A stretch of DNA of 45,530 nucleotides from an uncultured Alteromonadales bacterium (GCA_937864365.1 CALMJT010000084.1:1-45530), one strand, 5' to 3'. Counted from the stretch's first letter, positions 24,668 through 33,061 are shown. Translations and numbers: made by a program. Notes: a model not told the origin generated them from the sequence alone.

Positions 24668-26161
24668 CTATTCCTGATTACTGAGTTTTGCCATTACAGC
24701 TTCAACCATGGCATCAACATCGCCTGCGCCATTGCCATTTTTAGAAACGAGCTGTTTAATGTGGGCGGGTAAAAGTGCGTATATTTCGTCAGAGCGTTTC
24801 AATTCGTCTTTAAAATCTTCGGGATCAATACCCTTATCTTCAAGCACACGAATTAAACTGGTGGTACCGTTTTTTAAACTTAGCTCAACGGCTTGCTCGT
24901 CTTTTAATGGATCAACCCATTGCCAACGACGGCCCTTAAATTCATAACCGTTGAGTACCCGATTTAAATCGGTTAAATCCAATCCCGGTATGGCATCCAT
25001 TAACAAAGCGTTGCGTAACCACGCTTCAAAAATAGGGTTCATTACCTGCCCAATAAACCACGTTTGCAAACGCTTCCAGTGTTCACGATCTTCTAAAACC
25101 GATGCTCGTAAACTCGAAAAATTAACGCTTTCGTAATCGTTGGCTAAATGGTTGTAACCCACCTCTAAACCGCTAGAAACACCGCGCAAGCCGGTTTTTT
25201 GAAATTCACCAAAGTTACCATCGGGCATGGCAAAGCTTGTGGTTGACATCTTAAATCCTTGGGGCACCATACTAATCCCGCCAGGCACTAACTCTTGAAT
25301 GATTTCCCCTTCACCATTAAATTCTTCATCGGGTGGTGGTTGCTCAGGATCACGCTCGTAAACCGTTTGATTGGCCGCAGCAATCGACGTAGCCAACAAA
25401 ATGCTTTCGCGCATGGATTTAATTTCAGACGTATCAATTAACGCCGCATGTGCCCAAGGTACGCCACGCGATTGGCCGGTGCGCCAAATAGGGAAGGGCA
25501 GTAGCATCTCATTAGCGGGAATACGCACATAACGCCGACCACTATAATTAATAGTGTATTCACCGGGATGCGCGGTTAATAAATGATACGCAATATGTTG
25601 CCCGTAATTATTTTGCTCAACGCCCATTTTAATCACGGTATCGTTTGAGACGCGCTTTTGCAGTTGAATATCTAAAATATCATTTTCAAATAACTGAAAG
25701 GCGTAACCAAACTGATTATTGGCACCGGGCAGATGCCGAATTAATATGTCGCCATCTTGCGCAACTGTTTTTGCAATAAGCTGTTGGGCGCTGACTAAAT
25801 TCATACGGCCAGATATTTCACACACACCCAGTTTAGAGAACGCTTTCCAAGCTTGTTCAACTGCTTTATTGGCCGCTGTGTCTAATTGACCCACATCGTT
25901 TTTAATTTTGCAGCGTAAAGTAAAACCGTTTTCGCCAACCACATGGCTTTGCACCATGCCGTAATAACGTTTCACGAAACCGTTATCTTCACCGGCTTGG
26001 CGAGACAACATAATTAAGCGGTATAAATCGCGTCTTAAGGTTTCATCAACACTTAAACCGGCACTGCGTACGTCTTTATTTAAGCGTTCATGCCTAGCAA
26101 CGGCAAAACGTTCGTGCATAGCCTTTTGTTGGGAGGGCGTGCGTTTAATAATTTTTGCCAT
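24668..26161 (-). CDS. B: Portal protein, lambda gpB family
   Basis: 497 residues matching lambda-type portals: RDLYRLIMLSRQAGEDNGFV, VVGENGFTLRCKI, AQDGDILIRHLPG, GRRYVRIPANEMLLPFPIWR and GQSRGVPWAHAALIDTSEIK. It forms the dodecameric DNA gate at one capsid vertex and docks the terminase. It sits between the gpW-like joiner (one-base overlap) and the protease-capsid gene, as in lambda. Confidence 0.92.
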   Translation of the reverse strand: MAKIIKRTPSQQKAMHERFAVARHERLNKDVRSAGLSVDETLRRDLYRLIMLSRQAGEDNGFVKRYYGMVQSHVVGENGFTLRCKIKNDVGQLDTAANKAVEQAWKAFSKLGVCEISGRMNLVSAQQLIAKTVAQDGDILIRHLPGANNQFGYAFQLFENDILDIQLQKRVSNDTVIKMGVEQNNYGQHIAYHLLTAHPGEYTINYSGRRYVRIPANEMLLPFPIWRTGQSRGVPWAHAALIDTSEIKSMRESILLATSIAAANQTVYERDPEQPPPDEEFNGEGEIIQELVPGGISMVPQGFKMSTTSFAMPDGNFGEFQKTGLRGVSSGLEVGYNHLANDYESVNFSSLRASVLEDREHWKRLQTWFIGQVMNPIFEAWLRNALLMDAIPGLDLTDLNRVLNGYEFKGRRWQWVDPLKDEQAVELSLKNGTTSLIRVLEDKGIDPEDFKDELKRSDEIYALLPAHIKQLVSKNGNGAGDVDAMVEAVMAKLSNQE

Positions 26162-26670
26162 TATATAAATCTCACGCGTCGGTTAGGGTTTTTCAGTCCT
26201 TTCCTAATGTGTATGTAATGAACTTCCCAACGATATTTACTTCTTAGTCGATCCAACTCTGCAAACGGAATACGTTGTAATTGCCGACCATCAATAGAAT
26301 AATTTTCGTAATCGGTTAACGCTCGGCCTTCAATGCGTTTTTCTATTGCCGCTAAAACGCGTTCTTCATAACTTAAAACTTCTGCACCTTCTTCGTCTAA
26401 TGGTGATCGTCTCAACCAAAAATAACCCGAATCAATAATAGTTGGATTACCGTTTACAGACTCATACAAAAACCAACGATGTTGCGCTTCACTTAAACCA
26501 TCAAGCTGTTCAACCGATAAATTCAATTGCGCAACTGTGCCATTAATTGTGACGTCAAAGGTTTTTGAAACAGGCCCGTTAAAACGAACGTTGTACGATG
26601 CCGTTGGTTTAATGTCGATTATTAATTCTGCCGAAAACGGCGAACCTTTATAAATTTCTCTGGGTAGCAT
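26161..26670 (-). CDS. gpW-like head-tail joining protein with extra N-terminal domain
   Basis: 169 residues. The C-terminal ~75 residues (SYEERVLAAIEKRIEGRALT, then NYSIDGRQLQRIPFAELDRL) fit gpW, including the 'DGR' turn between strands and the helix ending. The N-terminal ~90 residues form an added beta domain (YNVRFNGPVSKTFDVTINGT). It lies between terminase and portal genes as W does in lambda. gpW seals the connector. The extra domain is unusual for gpW (68 aa). Confidence 0.7.
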   Translation of the reverse strand: MLPREIYKGSPFSAELIIDIKPTASYNVRFNGPVSKTFDVTINGTVAQLNLSVEQLDGLSEAQHRWFLYESVNGNPTIIDSGYFWLRRSPLDEEGAEVLSYEERVLAAIEKRIEGRALTDYENYSIDGRQLQRIPFAELDRLRSKYRWEVHYIHIRKGLKNPNRRVRFI

Positions 26671-26677
26671 GGGGTAT

Positions 26678-28789
26678 TTAGCCTCTTAGGCTACTGATAA
26701 AACCACCGCCTTTACGACGGAATTTCGATTTTCGTGAAGGCGATTTAAGTATGGGTTTATGGCTTTCTTCAACAATTTCTGTTTCTTGATTGGGTGCAGA
26801 AAATAAATCCACTTGCGACAAGCGTTGTTCTATATCGTCCCACGCTTTGGGTGTATTGCGATGTAAATTAAGCGCATAGGTTGCATGCAGTGCATACACT
26901 TCGCAGTCTAGTGCTTCGTTGCGTCTGCCACTTCTGGGTTGCCAAACTAATTTGCCTTTACCACTGCCTTTTTTGGGCGCTTTCACTTCAGCAGTAACTT
27001 GTTCCCAATAGTCTTGCCGGGTTTTAGTGGTGCTATGCATAAAGGCACTGGTACCGGCCAGCCGCTTATGTATTAAATCTTTTGCGCGTTGCGTTCCTAC
27101 CGAAAAGACTTGCACACCAAATTGATCTGCCTTGGTTGGCTTACGCGGATTATTGTGATCTATTTTTGTAGGATGCTTAAAAATAGGCGATTCGCCCGTA
27201 TCGTTACTGCTACCTTTGATGGCCATAACTGCAACACGACGATGAATAACGCTGCGTGTGCGAACCCAATGGTAAACCTCTTCGTTCGTGTTGCCGTCTG
27301 AGGCATCAATCGAAACCGCTTTTATATACAGCTCACCCAGTGATTCGTGCTTTATGGGTGAAAATAACAGCGTATCTAACTCATCCCAAACCGCGTCTTT
27401 TTTATCGATAACCTTGCCGAATAATTCATCCCAATAAATTAACCAGCTTTCTTCGTTGCGACCGTACGCTCGAATAACAACCGCCAACCGATTATGTTGA
27501 ACATCAACACCAGCAACTAATACCAACCCGCCATTGGGTACAATTAATTCGGGATAACCATCGGCAAGTTCTGCAAGCGCTTCAGGGCTTAAAGAATCTT
27601 TGCTGTTAAATTCGTAAGTCTTCGCCAGTTTAGAATTACGAAAAACAATTCGCCCACTTTCATCACCGGTTTCGGCGAGTTTTTCCGCTTCTAAAAAATC
27701 CTTAACCACATCGGCAAGTGAGGTGCCGGGTAAACATACATACAACTCACTTAAGTCTTTAAAGGTTTCTATTTTTCCATCGGTTTCGGCGGTGGCAACC
27801 CAACCCGCAAACGGATCACCCGATTGCTGAGCGTCGTAACAGGTTTGGTAAACATTGCGCTGACGTTGCCAATCGTCCCAAATACTGCCGCAATGCGGGC
27901 AACTGTAAACGGCGGTTTCTGGTTTGTGTCTGCCGTAAATTGCGTGTAAAGGAAAACCACTGTCTTCGGGTTCTTCGTGCCACGTGACATTTTCCCAATC
28001 TAATACGTGGCTATCACCACAATCGTGGCAAACAATTGGCAACACACGTTGTGTACCTAATTTAAGATGGTGTTCAACAATCGAAATACCAGCAACAGAC
28101 GGTGTACCACCAATAATAAATTTCTTATTAGGCCAACGTTTATTACGTTCTCTCGCTAAGCGTATCGAATCACCTTGGTCACCAACGTCCTTGTTAGTGT
28201 CGTCGGGCTCTTCTACCACCACAATAGGCGCTGGTGTTGATTTCACGTTACCCGGTGAATTAGAACCAAAACCGCGAATAAAACCACCGGGGTATTTCTT
28301 ATCCGTAATTTTATTATCGGCTTTACGCTTACCACTAAAATCAATCAAATTAGCGATAGGCTTGCACACTTCTCCCGATGTATGAAACTTTTCTTTAAAG
28401 AATTTTTCGGCCGCTGCATCTTTTGAAAACAGCATTAACATGCGCGATGGTTTAGTGTGAATTAGCGAGAACAACCAGCCTAATAAAAGCAACGTCCAAC
28501 CGATTTGCGCCGCCTTTTGCAACACCACCATTTCAACTTTATCGTTGTCCAGTGCGTGCATTATTCCCCAAAAGTAAGGCACACGATCGCCATCGTATAA
28601 ACCTGCTGTCGATGATTCTTCTTTCGATAAAACAAAGTGCTCTTCAAGCCATTCTCGAACCGTGTATCGTTTAGGCGGTAGCCACTTTAGACGACTCTTC
28701 TCGATCACCCGCAATAGATTCGAAGTTAGTATCGGATATAACTCGGGTGGCACGGTCGATGATTTTATCGATATCTTTTCTCTCAACAT
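26678..28789 (-). CDS. Terminase large subunit, lambda GpA family
   Basis: 703 residues. ATPase part: EMVVLQKAAQIGWTLLLLGW (deviant Walker A as in GpA), then PIVVVEEPDD (Walker B). A zinc-binding pair CHDCG...CPHCG lies near 260-300. Nuclease part: GVDVQHNRLAVVIRAYG, and near the end SGRRNEALDCEVYALHATYA, matching lambda 'KKRRNEALDCFVYAL'. It packages DNA and cuts cos sites. The ATG at 28789 overlaps terS by 119 bases; a start at the GTG near 28711 is possible. Confidence 0.92.
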   Translation of the reverse strand: MLREKISIKSSTVPPELYPILTSNLLRVIEKSRLKWLPPKRYTVREWLEEHFVLSKEESSTAGLYDGDRVPYFWGIMHALDNDKVEMVVLQKAAQIGWTLLLLGWLFSLIHTKPSRMLMLFSKDAAAEKFFKEKFHTSGEVCKPIANLIDFSGKRKADNKITDKKYPGGFIRGFGSNSPGNVKSTPAPIVVVEEPDDTNKDVGDQGDSIRLARERNKRWPNKKFIIGGTPSVAGISIVEHHLKLGTQRVLPIVCHDCGDSHVLDWENVTWHEEPEDSGFPLHAIYGRHKPETAVYSCPHCGSIWDDWQRQRNVYQTCYDAQQSGDPFAGWVATAETDGKIETFKDLSELYVCLPGTSLADVVKDFLEAEKLAETGDESGRIVFRNSKLAKTYEFNSKDSLSPEALAELADGYPELIVPNGGLVLVAGVDVQHNRLAVVIRAYGRNEESWLIYWDELFGKVIDKKDAVWDELDTLLFSPIKHESLGELYIKAVSIDASDGNTNEEVYHWVRTRSVIHRRVAVMAIKGSSNDTGESPIFKHPTKIDHNNPRKPTKADQFGVQVFSVGTQRAKDLIHKRLAGTSAFMHSTTKTRQDYWEQVTAEVKAPKKGSGKGKLVWQPRSGRRNEALDCEVYALHATYALNLHRNTPKAWDDIEQRLSQVDLFSAPNQETEIVEESHKPILKSPSRKSKFRRKGGGFISSLRG

Positions 28790-29165
28790 TAATTAAGTGT
28801 TTACTTTCGAGTTGTTCAATAATCTGGTTAATTGCGCTAAAGAACTCGGTTCGCACAGACATAATCCAAGTGTCTAGCAAAAGTTCAACGTCATCGGTTA
28901 AAACAATTAGCTGGTCTTCTCTTAACAATTGTCGAATTTTAATTTGCGTATTAATCTCGGCATCTTCTGCCTTCGCTAAATCCAAGCGCTCTTTGGTATC
29001 GGTAACTTCGCGACCAGCGGCCTTCTCGCGTAGGTCACGAATGTACGCAATACGAATATCATCCAAAGAATGTACACGGTGATCCAAACCCAAGCGGCTT
29101 AACACCGTTCGCAATTGCCTTTCTGATAAATCCAAATAATCAGCAATCTCAGTCTGCTTCATCAC
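28671..29165 (-). CDS. Terminase small subunit (Nu1-like)
   Basis: 164 residues. The N-terminal winged-helix pattern (QTEIADYLDLSERQLRTVLS) binds packaging sites in Nu1-type small terminases. The middle (KERLDLAKAEDAEINTQIKI) matches the Nu1/phage packaging pattern, and the C-terminus would bind the large subunit. It starts right after the GC-rich candidate cos region and overlaps terL, as usual for coupled packaging genes. Confidence 0.8.
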   Translation of the reverse strand: MMKQTEIADYLDLSERQLRTVLSRLGLDHRVHSLDDIRIAYIRDLREKAAGREVTDTKERLDLAKAEDAEINTQIKIRQLLREDQLIVLTDDVELLLDTWIMSVRTEFFSAINQIIEQLESKHLINVERKDIDKIIDRATRVISDTNFESIAGDREESSKVATA

Positions 29166-29271
29166 ACCGGAACCGGAACCCCCCTAGAGAATGCATTCAG
29201 CTGTAAAAATTCCGCGGACTTGCGCCCCCGTAGTAAAAGGCCCACGGGAAGAACCTAAGAAAAAGTCCCGG
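29166..29271. promoter_or_regulatory. Candidate cos region
   Basis: A GC-rich, non-coding stretch within AT-rich surroundings, lying between the lysis genes and terS, exactly where lambda and HK97 carry cos. It has the palindrome CCGCGG, the runs GGGGGCGC and GGGGGG, and a direct repeat TTCCGG TTCCGG. The exact nick positions cannot be read from the sequence. Confidence 0.45.
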
Positions 29272-29538
29272 TCACTCATCGCGTTGCCGGTCACGCCGGT
29301 GCTTACTCAATTTAATTCGAATATCCACAACGGTAATGGCCACTGCACACAGCACGCTAATAAATTGCGAAAGGCTACCGAAATGCTCATCAATAAAACC
29401 CACAATAAAACCTGCAACACACGCAGCCTTAGCAATCCACGAGATCATTAAGCTGGTCATGGTTGCATCGGCTTGTGGTCGTGGGTCTAGCCATACACTG
29501 GCTAACGTAATAGCGATTAACGCAATAGATTTAGTCAT
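29272..29538 (-). CDS. Probable holin or lysis membrane protein
   Basis: About 88 residues with two or three hydrophobic segments (IALIAITLASVWL, AACVAGFIVGFI, FISVLCAVAITVVD) and a strongly basic C-terminus (KHRRDRQRDE), the profile of a small holin. The ATG at 29538 overlaps the lysozyme stop (TGATGA-like coupling). Holins release or trigger the endolysin at the end of infection. No Rz/Rz1 pair was found. Confidence 0.65.
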   Translation of the reverse strand: MTKSIALIAITLASVWLDPRPQADATMTSLMISWIAKAACVAGFIVGFIDEHFGSLSQFISVLCAVAITVVDIRIKLSKHRRDRQRDE

Positions 29539-30002
29539 CACTGGGTTGTATACCGATATTCATCACGCTCAACCGCACGCGCATGGCGTTCAGCGCGTTC
29601 GGGTGTATCTTTTCTAAACCACTTGCTATCGCGCATTTCTTTGGCGGCTTCTGCATAATCGCCACACTCAAACGCAGCCAAGGTATTTGCAAAACCAAAC
29701 AAACCATCGATACCCATTTGGTAAGCCATGCTAATTAATACCGCCATGCGCGTATCAGTTAATTCGTGGCAGTAGGGCAGTAACTCATACAAACGCGTTT
29801 GAATTTTCTCAACGTCTTCACGCAACCAAAACTCAGCCAACGCTCTAGAAACCGTAAATTGATAATTCGATAAAGGCGCCCATTTAGGGCCAAGACGCTT
29901 ACCAATACCAATGGTTGGATAACCTTCAGAACAATAATAAACACGCTCACGATAACCTTCTTCTTGTCGCAAGATATCGATCGCTAAATTAACCGCACTC
30001 AT
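29538..30002 (-). CDS. Phage lysozyme (GH24 endolysin)
   Basis: 154 residues from the ATG at 30002, which has GAGGTGG just upstream; longer starts run through a terminator and are rejected. The catalytic region LRQEEGYRERVYYCSEGYPT followed by IGIGK matches the Glu-x8-Asp/Cys-x5-Thr motif of T4/P21-type lysozymes, with Cys replacing Asp as in P21. It hydrolyses peptidoglycan. No N-terminal signal-anchor is visible, so export depends on a holin. Confidence 0.85.
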   Translation of the reverse strand: MSAVNLAIDILRQEEGYRERVYYCSEGYPTIGIGKRLGPKWAPLSNYQFTVSRALAEFWLREDVEKIQTRLYELLPYCHELTDTRMAVLISMAYQMGIDGLFGFANTLAAFECGDYAEAAKEMRDSKWFRKDTPERAERHARAVERDEYRYTTQ

Positions 30003-30022
30003 AACCACCTCAATAATTGGGC

Positions 30023-30050
30023 AAAAAAAAGCCCGCACTAAGCGGGCAAA
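30023..30050 (-). terminator. Intrinsic terminator upstream of the lysozyme
   Basis: In minus-strand RNA, GCCCGC-UUAGU-GCGGGC is followed by eight U. It ends transcription coming from the gene at 30075-30338, so lysis and late genes depend on read-through or antitermination. Confidence 0.88.
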
Positions 30051-30074
30051 GACCAAGGCACCAACAATGATTCG

Positions 30075-30338
30075 TTACGCGTCTGCGTTTTTATTTTTAC
30101 CCACGTTACCCGCCAAAATATTGGCAACGCGCAATAATAAATTGAGCACTTTGTTATCGGCCTTAGTAGGCGTAATGGCCGTAACCACTGTGAACGAACT
30201 CACCACCACCGCAAACGATTGCGCCAACACAGGCATACCATCTAAAAATACATCAACCGAATTTACCGCGTCTTCCAAACCACCGGCAAAAACACTCATA
30301 GAACAAACACACAAAGCCAACATCAAAAAAACGCGCAT
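30075..30338 (-). CDS. Small secreted or membrane protein near the lysis genes
   Basis: 87 residues from the ATG at 30338. It has a signal-like start (MRVFLMLALCVCSMSVFAGG) and a second hydrophobic stretch (AQSFAVVVSSFTVVTAIT), followed by a polar tail LRVANILAGNVGKNKNADA. It lies between two terminators and just before the endolysin, so a role in lysis (holin-like) is plausible. An upstream ATG at 30392 would read through a terminator hairpin and is not preferred. Confidence 0.55.
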   Translation of the reverse strand: MRVFLMLALCVCSMSVFAGGLEDAVNSVDVFLDGMPVLAQSFAVVVSSFTVVTAITPTKADNKVLNLLLRVANILAGNVGKNKNADA

Positions 30339-30360
30339 AAAACCCCCAAATTTTAGGCAT

Positions 30361-30389
30361 AAAAAAACCCGCCTAAAAAGACGGGTTTG
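30361..30389 (-). terminator. Intrinsic terminator after the early leftward operon
   Basis: In minus-strand RNA, AACCCGUC-UUUUU-AGGCGGGUU is followed by seven U. It ends the transcript carrying the replication gene and the 187-aa gene, about 70 bases past its stop. Confidence 0.85.
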
Positions 30390-30459
30390 CATGAGTAGAA
30401 CCGCTTGAACACATTTATCAGCAGATTAGAAAAAAAGATACGTAAGTGGGTCAAAATAA

Positions 30460-31023
30460 TCAAGCATATTTTTTAGTAAAATTTAATTCACTCAGTGAAC
30501 GACTGATTTTTAACGAAATTTTTTTATCGTCTTCCGATACTTCAAGCTCAATACGCTCACACAAATTAATAAACGCAGGAAAAACATTGCGATCAAAGGA
30601 TCGCCGATCACAACCAGCAAAACTTGCCAACTCACGCTTCGATAAAGCCGTGTTACCCTCAATTCGCGCACGCAAAAACAAAGGCACAAACGTTAAAATA
30701 CAAAACAAATCATTTTCGTACTTGGGCTTTAACGCCGCTTCGTTAACAACATAACCCCTTGCACACCCAACCAACACCGCCTGTTCAGCCAACAAATTTA
30801 AATTACGCGCAAACATAAATCGATAATAAGCCCGCGTCAGCGCGCCACAGCGGTTTTCAACAAAACCCACAATACCGGCCGCCACTGCCCGAGCCTCGTC
30901 GGCATTCAACGGCTTACGGCCACCTGGCGATAAAAAATCACTACGCCCCTTAACCGACTCGCTGCACAACGCATAACAACTGCGCACCGTTGCCGAAATA
31001 TCGTTAGGATTAATGACCAACAT
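30460..31023 (-). CDS. Unknown early/delayed-early protein, possible late regulator
   Basis: 187 residues from the ATG at 31023, preceded by GGAGG; it overlaps the replication gene by 14 bases. It is rich in Arg, Cys and Ala. Residues near 130-150 (ALSKRELASFAGCDRRSFDR) look like a helix-turn-helix. Its place, after the replication gene and before two terminators guarding the lysis and late genes, is where lambda has Q. A late-gene activator or antiterminator is therefore plausible, but no family match is recognised. Confidence 0.6.
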   Translation of the reverse strand: MLVINPNDISATVRSCYALCSESVKGRSDFLSPGGRKPLNADEARAVAAGIVGFVENRCGALTRAYYRFMFARNLNLLAEQAVLVGCARGYVVNEAALKPKYENDLFCILTFVPLFLRARIEGNTALSKRELASFAGCDRRSFDRNVFPAFINLCERIELEVSEDDKKISLKISRSLSELNFTKKYA

Positions 31024-31981
31024 AATCGCCTCCATCGGCCCAACTGCGATCGCTTAAACTCTCAGCCAAACTCACATCACGGGTTGATCGACCGGCCCAA
31101 CTGCGATCCTGCAATCGATCACTCAACGGAATATCTCGCGTTAACAAACCTTGCGACTGCTGGCGAATCAACACCAAATCACGCTTAAACCGCTGCATAA
31201 ACACCGCACCCCAACTCCGTCGCTTCTCGCCACGCTCCAGCCAATAAACAACAAACCGGTTACGCACCTCGGCAATCTCCGCATCCGTCACACCGGGGTT
31301 AGCCTGTCGGACCATCGCAACCAAATCGCTACTCGGTTGCCAATCTCGCGGAATCGTCGAAAAGTTTTGCGGCGATGCTCGCGCGTTTTCTTCAGCAGAA
31401 TTGATCTTGGTATTTTGATTATTGGTATATTGATATGTCGGAAAATTTTCCGAGGTTAGCTCGGATTTTTTTCCGAGTTTATTCGGATTTTTTTCCGAAT
31501 CCCGCGCAAAAAAAGGCTCAACACTCGGATTTTTTTCCGAACTCGGAAAATTTTCCGAGTCATCCACATAACCGCCTTGATCGCTTTTTACACTCGGATT
31601 TTTTTCCGGCTTAGAGCAGGGCACACCAACAACCGGTGGATTAGAATCAGGCGACGTAGAATCATCCGTACGATTCCACAACGAACCCTTCTTCGTAATA
31701 CGAATCGCCAAATCACCCTCAACACGCTCCACCTCAATCAACCCAAACTTCTTCTCAAGTTCACGCAAATATCGGTAAACCGTATCCGGCTTATCCGTCA
31801 AAGTAGGCAACTCAGTCATTACCTTCTTCTTAGTAATACGCCACAAACAGCGACCACCAACACCCTCAACCGTAGACGCCCAAGACGGCACCTGCGACAA
31901 AAACGAAAACAAACACGCCTGCTGAAGATTCAAACCCCACTCCAACATACGCACCTGATTAATTACGATAGTAAATTGCAC
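31010..31981 (-). CDS. Phage replication initiator (O-like, DnaT-type C-terminus)
   Basis: 323 residues. The N-terminal ~105 residues form a winged helix (LQQACLFSFLSQVPSWA, then TLTDKPDTVYRYLRELEKKF) as in phage replication proteins. A low-complexity linker at 124-181 is encoded by six 16-bp DNA repeats and reads as repeated SEKNP and SENFP units. The C-terminal part (DWQPSSDLVAMVRQANPGVT, then EVRNRFVVYWLERGEKRRSW) matches the DnaT-like domain that helps load helicase. As with lambda O, the origin likely lies inside the gene. Confidence 0.75.
   Translation of the reverse strand: MQFTIVINQVRMLEWGLNLQQACLFSFLSQVPSWASTVEGVGGRCLWRITKKKVMTELPTLTDKPDTVYRYLRELEKKFGLIEVERVEGDLAIRITKKGSLWNRTDDSTSPDSNPPVVGVPCSKPEKNPSVKSDQGGYVDDSENFPSSEKNPSVEPFFARDSEKNPNKLGKKSELTSENFPTYQYTNNQNTKINSAEENARASPQNFSTIPRDWQPSSDLVAMVRQANPGVTDAEIAEVRNRFVVYWLERGEKRRSWGAVFMQRFKRDLVLIRQQSQGLLTRDIPLSDRLQDRSWAGRSTRDVSLAESLSDRSWADGGDYVGH
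31438..31609. repeat. Six-copy 16-bp iteron array, candidate replication origin
   Basis: Copies begin at 31438, 31461, 31483, 31525, 31543 and 31594. Copies 1 and 5 are the perfect palindrome TCGGAAAATTTTCCGA. Copies 2, 3 and 4 are TCGGATTTTTTTCCGA; copy 6 differs in the last base. An AT-rich stretch at about 31385-31436 adjoins the array and could be the unwinding element. Lambda carries its origin iterons at the same place in gene O. Confidence 0.8.
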
Positions 31982-32114
31982 AACATTACCCTACCGGTAA
32001 AAAATGGCATAAAAATCAACAAAAAATTCAAGTCTGACAGATTTACATTTGGCGACTAATTACAACTGAGCAAAAATCGCGAAAAAATCAACTCACAACC
32101 AAAGAGAACGCACC

Positions 32115-32333
32115 ATGGAAATCATATTCGGCCAAAAACCACACAATGGAAAAATCGACGTTACGATTAGTCTTTATGAAGAGAATGATCAATTTGGCCA
32201 GAGCGCGAAGGTGACACTAAAGATTGACGACTCTGACTCTCGCAAACAAATTCAGTCCGATAGCCGCGTTGCATTAAAAGGCTTTCTAGAGCGTGCGCTA
32301 TCGGCCCTCCACGATGAAGGTCATCCACAATAA
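32115..32333 (+). CDS. Hypothetical 72-aa protein
   Basis: A small soluble protein with a beta-hairpin-like first half (KIDVTISLYEENDQF, then AKVTLKIDD) and a C-terminal helix (VALKGFLERALSAL). AAAGAG lies upstream of the ATG. It is the first rightward gene after the replication gene and divergent from it across about 130 bases. A leftward frame with a strong ribosome binding site overlaps it on the other strand; this one has more protein-like composition. Function unknown. Confidence 0.55.
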   Translation: MEIIFGQKPHNGKIDVTISLYEENDQFGQSAKVTLKIDDSDSRKQIQSDSRVALKGFLERALSALHDEGHPQ

Positions 32334-32373
32334 TTTCAGTAACGTTATTCTTTAAAATATCGTCATTGCTCAT
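32167..32373 (-). CDS. Alternative leftward 68-aa frame overlapping 32115-32333
   Basis: The ATG at 32373 is preceded by GGAGG at ideal spacing, stronger than that of the opposing gene. The first ~45 residues (SNDDILKNNVTEIIVDDLHR) look plausible, but the rest is Ser/Arg/Gln-rich like a shadow frame. Its orientation fits the leftward early operon. It may be a genuine antisense gene, a truncated remnant, or spurious. Confidence 0.3.
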   Translation of the reverse strand: MSNDDILKNNVTEIIVDDLHRGGPIAHALESLLMQRGYRTEFVCESQSRQSLVSPSRSGQIDHSLHKD

Positions 32374-32469
32374 AAGGTTTTACCTCCAAGGCTAAGAATA
32401 AACAACGGCGCCATCGAGTTGAGAAAGGCACGCAACCTAAACAAACCATCAAGAAACACACACAAAATC

Positions 32470-33060
32470 ATGCACGAACTATTCAACACCTTTGAAACTA
32501 AAGACTGGATTTCTCTTGGCGCAGCCGCAATTTCCGTTTTGTCTATAGGCGTTAATATCTATTTAAATCGAACTCAATATAGAAAAAATATTAATATTGA
32601 AAATCAAAAGCACATTCGTGATAAATTTTATGAGTTTTACAAACTAATTTTTAGTGGAGATTCCTTTGATAAAAAAGTGCATTTTTATTGGAAAGATAAA
32701 AATCCACCCGAAACCATCATGACTCCAAACTTTAAAGAAGCAAAATTGTTAGCCGCAATTTATTTAAGAGACTTCGAGCCACTTATAGAAAATATTGTTA
32801 GCAAAGGAACTGCACTTCAAGAAAAAGTAAAATTAATAAACAAAGACTACTTTAAGCGTAGAGGAGAAATAGCTGATAAAGCAGATCCTAATAATCCTTC
32901 AACATATAATTATCGAGAAGAAGACTACATAGATTTGTTTAATAAACACCAACCAAGAATTATTGAAGAAGTTAAACAATACAACGAAGAGTTAAACAAA
33001 TTTTACTCAATCATAAATAATTCAATCGGTAAATATAACAAAGTATCAACCAAACTCTAA
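32470..33060 (+). CDS. Single-span membrane protein with long cytoplasmic tail (array member 1)
   Basis: 196 residues from the ATG at 32470; a TTG at 32419 would add 17. A short N-terminus is followed by one membrane span (ISLGAAAISVLSIGVNIYL, about 13-31) and a lysine-rich helical cytoplasmic part (~160 residues; KHIRDKFYEFYKLIF, EVKQYNEELNKFYSI). It has the same layout as 33368 and 34969, though direct similarity is weak. Rightward and AT-rich, it lies against the direction of the early operon. It is possibly a superinfection-exclusion protein. Confidence 0.6.
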   Translation: MHELFNTFETKDWISLGAAAISVLSIGVNIYLNRTQYRKNINIENQKHIRDKFYEFYKLIFSGDSFDKKVHFYWKDKNPPETIMTPNFKEAKLLAAIYLRDFEPLIENIVSKGTALQEKVKLINKDYFKRRGEIADKADPNNPSTYNYREEDYIDLFNKHQPRIIEEVKQYNEELNKFYSIINNSIGKYNKVSTKL

Positions 33061-33061
33061 C

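Noticed and set aside
10156-28385. Rightward open frames of 60-130 codons within the late genes
   Set aside because: They lie antisense to well-supported head and tail genes, lack ribosome binding sites and have shadow-like composition.
30003-30056. Longer lysozyme start
   Set aside because: The upstream codons run through a strong terminator hairpin, and the ATG at 30002 has its own ribosome binding site.
31438-31609. CRISPR array
   Set aside because: Repeats are only 16 bp, spacing is irregular (18-51 bp between starts), and the array lies inside an open replication gene, so iterons are the better reading.
32419-32469. Longer start for the 32470 membrane protein (TTG)
   Set aside because: The extra 17 basic residues precede a start that better matches the family N-termini; TTG without a clear ribosome binding site is less likely.
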